From the NCBI GenBank assembly GCA_017307275.1, contig JAFKFK010000008.1:124001-188000 (forward strand): DNA of 64,000 nucleotides. The letters run 5' to 3'. The DNA is from Alphaproteobacteria bacterium. GTDB taxonomy: Bacteria; Pseudomonadota; Alphaproteobacteria; Reyranellales; Reyranellaceae. Made by a program: the position numbers and the translations under genes. Under the pieces are notes generated by a model. That model did not search any database, had not been told where the DNA came from, and was given only the letters and a program-made list of their open reading frames with translations. Below, in pieces: positions 62,460 to 64,000 of this stretch. Position 1 is the first letter of the stretch, and every line of letters starts with the position of its first letter.

Positions 62460-63868
62460 AGAGCCCGCAGGAAAACCACGAGATCCTGCTTCTCCGGCGT
62501 CGTCAGCTTCGTCCCCAGCACGAGATTGAAGAACTCGACTGTGTCCTCAAGGGTGAGCAGCCGCCCATCGTGCAGATAAGGCGGTGAGTCCTTGATGCCA
62601 CGCAGCGGGAACGTCTTGATCGGGCCATCGGCGCTGGCATATCGGCCGTTGATCATCACCGGCTTGTAGAAGCGTTCGGCCTGGAGATTGTGCATCAGGT
62701 TGTCGGTGTAGAACGGCGCGGCGTGACAGGTGCCGCACTGGCCCTTGCTGAAGAATATATCCTGCCCGCGCAGCTCGGCAGCGCTTGCCTTTGCGGGATC
62801 GAGCTTGCCGAGCACGTTCAGCTTCGGCGCCGGCGGGAAGTCCAGTAGCGCCTGGAACTCACCCATGAAATGGACCTGACTGCCTCGCTCCAGAACGTTG
62901 ACACCCTTCTTGGTGGCAATCACCGGATCGCCGTCAAAGTAGGCGGCGCGCTGCTCGAATTCGGTGAAGTCCTCGACCGTCTTCAAGGCTCGCTGCGAAC
63001 CGAACAGCCGCTGGATGTTGACGCCCCGCAAGGGTGGCGTGTCGATGCGGTGGCGGAACTCCTGCGGACGAATGTCGCCGACCAGATGGGTCGCCGCATT
63101 GGTGTGGCCGTTGGCGTGGCAGTCGAAGCACGCGACGCCGCGGCTAGCCTTCTCTGACCGTCGATCCTCGGTCTGATTGAACTGCTGCTGCGGGAACGGT
63201 GTCAGGAGGAGGCGCAAACCCTCGATTTGTTTGGGATTCAGGATGCCGTTGAACAGCTCGTAGTAGTTGTCGATGGTCAGCAGCTTGCCCTGGGACACAT
63301 CGCCAAGATCGGGTCGCGTGGTCAGATAGATCGGCGGCGGAAACTCGGGCAGGAACTGGTCGGGCAGGTCGAACTCAAGATCGAAGCGCGTAAGGTCTCG
63401 CGCTTCCTGCTTCTTGATCTCCTCGATCTCGAACTTGGGAAACAGCATGCCGCCCTCGGCATGGTTGGGATGGGGCAGCGGATAGAATCCCTTGGGAAAC
63501 AGATCCCGGTCGCGAATCTCCGTCGGGCTCATGCCGGCGAGCTGGTCCCAGGTCACGCCGGCGGCAAGCTTGGCGCGTACGCCCTCCTGCACGGCCTTGC
63601 CCCGCGTCATCGTCACGCCGGCGGCGGGTCGATTGGCGAGGTCGTAACGTTCGGCCAAGAGATCGGCTTGCCGTTTCTGGATTGCGGGTTGCGCCGCTTT
63701 CATGCGCGCCAGGGTCGTGGCAAACGGTTCCTTGATATCGACCGGTGCATAGCTCGACGCGCCCCGCGGTGAAGGCGCGGGCGCCTGCTGTGCGTATGCA
63801 ATGGTGAGGCTGGTCAACGCAACGCTGGCCACCAGGAGCGTCCCATATCCGGGCTTTGACAGGTTCAT
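62456..63868 (-). CDS. Di-haem cytochrome c peroxidase/MauG-type protein
   Basis: The 470 residues have a signal peptide (MNLSKPGYGTLLVASVALTSLTIAYAQ) and two haem c motifs: C247-F-D-C-H251 and C378-G-T-C-H382, with IKDSPPYLHDGRLLTLEDTVEFFNLVLG at the end. Periplasmic. This architecture is that of bacterial di-haem peroxidases and MauG-like enzymes, which oxidise substrates or proteins with hydrogen peroxide. GGGGGAGG precedes the ATG. Confidence 0.9.
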   Translation of the reverse strand: MNLSKPGYGTLLVASVALTSLTIAYAQQAPAPSPRGASSYAPVDIKEPFATTLARMKAAQPAIQKRQADLLAERYDLANRPAAGVTMTRGKAVQEGVRAKLAAGVTWDQLAGMSPTEIRDRDLFPKGFYPLPHPNHAEGGMLFPKFEIEEIKKQEARDLTRFDLEFDLPDQFLPEFPPPIYLTTRPDLGDVSQGKLLTIDNYYELFNGILNPKQIEGLRLLLTPFPQQQFNQTEDRRSEKASRGVACFDCHANGHTNAATHLVGDIRPQEFRHRIDTPPLRGVNIQRLFGSQRALKTVEDFTEFEQRAAYFDGDPVIATKKGVNVLERGSQVHFMGEFQALLDFPPAPKLNVLGKLDPAKASAAELRGQDIFFSKGQCGTCHAAPFYTDNLMHNLQAERFYKPVMINGRYASADGPIKTFPLRGIKDSPPYLHDGRLLTLEDTVEFFNLVLGTKLTTPEKQDLVVFLRAL

Positions 63869-63915
63869 GGAGCCTCCCCCGACTTACAAAGGAGAATTCA
63901 CAACCAACCATAACC

Positions 63916-63962
63916 TGTAATTGCAGAGCAGGCCGAAGGTTCCCGCTCATTGGGAATTTAGT
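63916..63962 (+). promoter_or_regulatory. Two-part AT-rich element (copy B)
   Basis: TGTAATTGC (63916-63924), CAGAGCAGG (63924-63932), 16 bases, ATTGGGAATTTAGT (63949-63962). Same blocks as 35388-35446, but with TGTAATTGC on the left. It sits upstream of the di-haem gene, in the same orientation as copy A. The target gene may be to the right of the window. Confidence 0.5.
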
Positions 63963-64000
63963 CAGAGGGGACGATCAGCGGCCGATCAGGTTCGCCCTGA

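Noticed and set aside
63958..64000. Possible end of a minus-strand gene, ending QGEPDRPLIVPSD and a TAA at 63958-63960.
   Set aside because: Only 13 codons are visible. No family can be recognised and the stop lies within the repeated element; this could be chance.
1..64000. CRISPR arrays, tRNA or rRNA genes, phage or insertion sequences.
   Set aside because: None of the repeat arrays, cloverleaf patterns, rRNA cores or transposase motifs was seen in reading the window.

Overview
The window is dense, high-GC bacterial chromosome. Genes overlap by ATGA, there are many tripartite-tricarboxylate (Bug) and dipeptide-type periplasmic binding proteins, and catabolic oxidoreductases are abundant. 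This fits a soil or rhizosphere alphaproteobacterium of the Reyranella/Bradyrhizobium/Rhodospirillales kind; that placement is inference from gene content and style. I see no rRNA, tRNA, CRISPR array, insertion sequence or phage gene. No stretch of 300 bases or more lacks a gene. About 60 protein genes are called; long ORFs antisense to them are high-GC shadows and were left out.

Layout. 1-3624 (minus): sulfatase, MFS carrier and the start of a nitrile hydratase alpha subunit. 3711-8865 (plus): operon with an alpha/beta hydrolase, a 3-methyladenine-glycosylase-like protein, a hydantoin-racemase-like protein lacking one catalytic cysteine, an FAH-family hydrolase, an MFS carrier and a nitroreductase. 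8862-13019 (minus): SDR, imine reductase, SDR, zinc alcohol dehydrogenase and GNAT, divergent from an HxlR regulator with a palindromic operator. 13528-20360 (plus): transglutaminase-DUF2126, circularly permuted ATP-grasp/alpha-E and a second transglutaminase, a predicted peptide-tagging system of unknown product. 20364-28195: a PEP-mutase-family lyase, then an MFS carrier, flavin monooxygenase-like protein, VOC protein, two hydrolases and a ketopantoate-reductase-like protein. 28202-33537: two divergent arms that each begin with an SDR whose catalytic Tyr is Phe, continuing into enoyl-CoA hydratase/GST on one side and HCCA isomerase/HxlR/nitronate monooxygenase on the other.

33540-42885: an Lrp/AsnC regulator with a 36-bp perfectly symmetric candidate operator, divergent from an atypical argininosuccinate synthase paralogue. 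This is followed by a translationally coupled operon of an oligopeptide-type ABC importer, luciferase-like flavin monooxygenase, CMD-domain protein and AhpD-like peroxidase. I consider this the most interesting poorly described system, with the ATP-grasp cluster next. 42895-53010 (mostly minus): a Bug protein, small hypotheticals, a RidA protein, a lipoprotein, and a second complete Dpp-type ABC importer followed by a GMC oxidoreductase. 53067-63868: HpcH/HpaI aldolase, benzoylformate-decarboxylase-like ThDP enzyme, flavoprotein, GMC oxidoreductase, GyrI-like protein, Bug protein, acyl-CoA dehydrogenase, a channel with a degenerate filter, DUF3237 and a di-haem MauG-type protein.

Two non-coding stretches 28 kb apart (35388-35446 and 63916-63962) share the same two-part AT-rich motif. 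This looks like a recurrent regulatory or repeat element.
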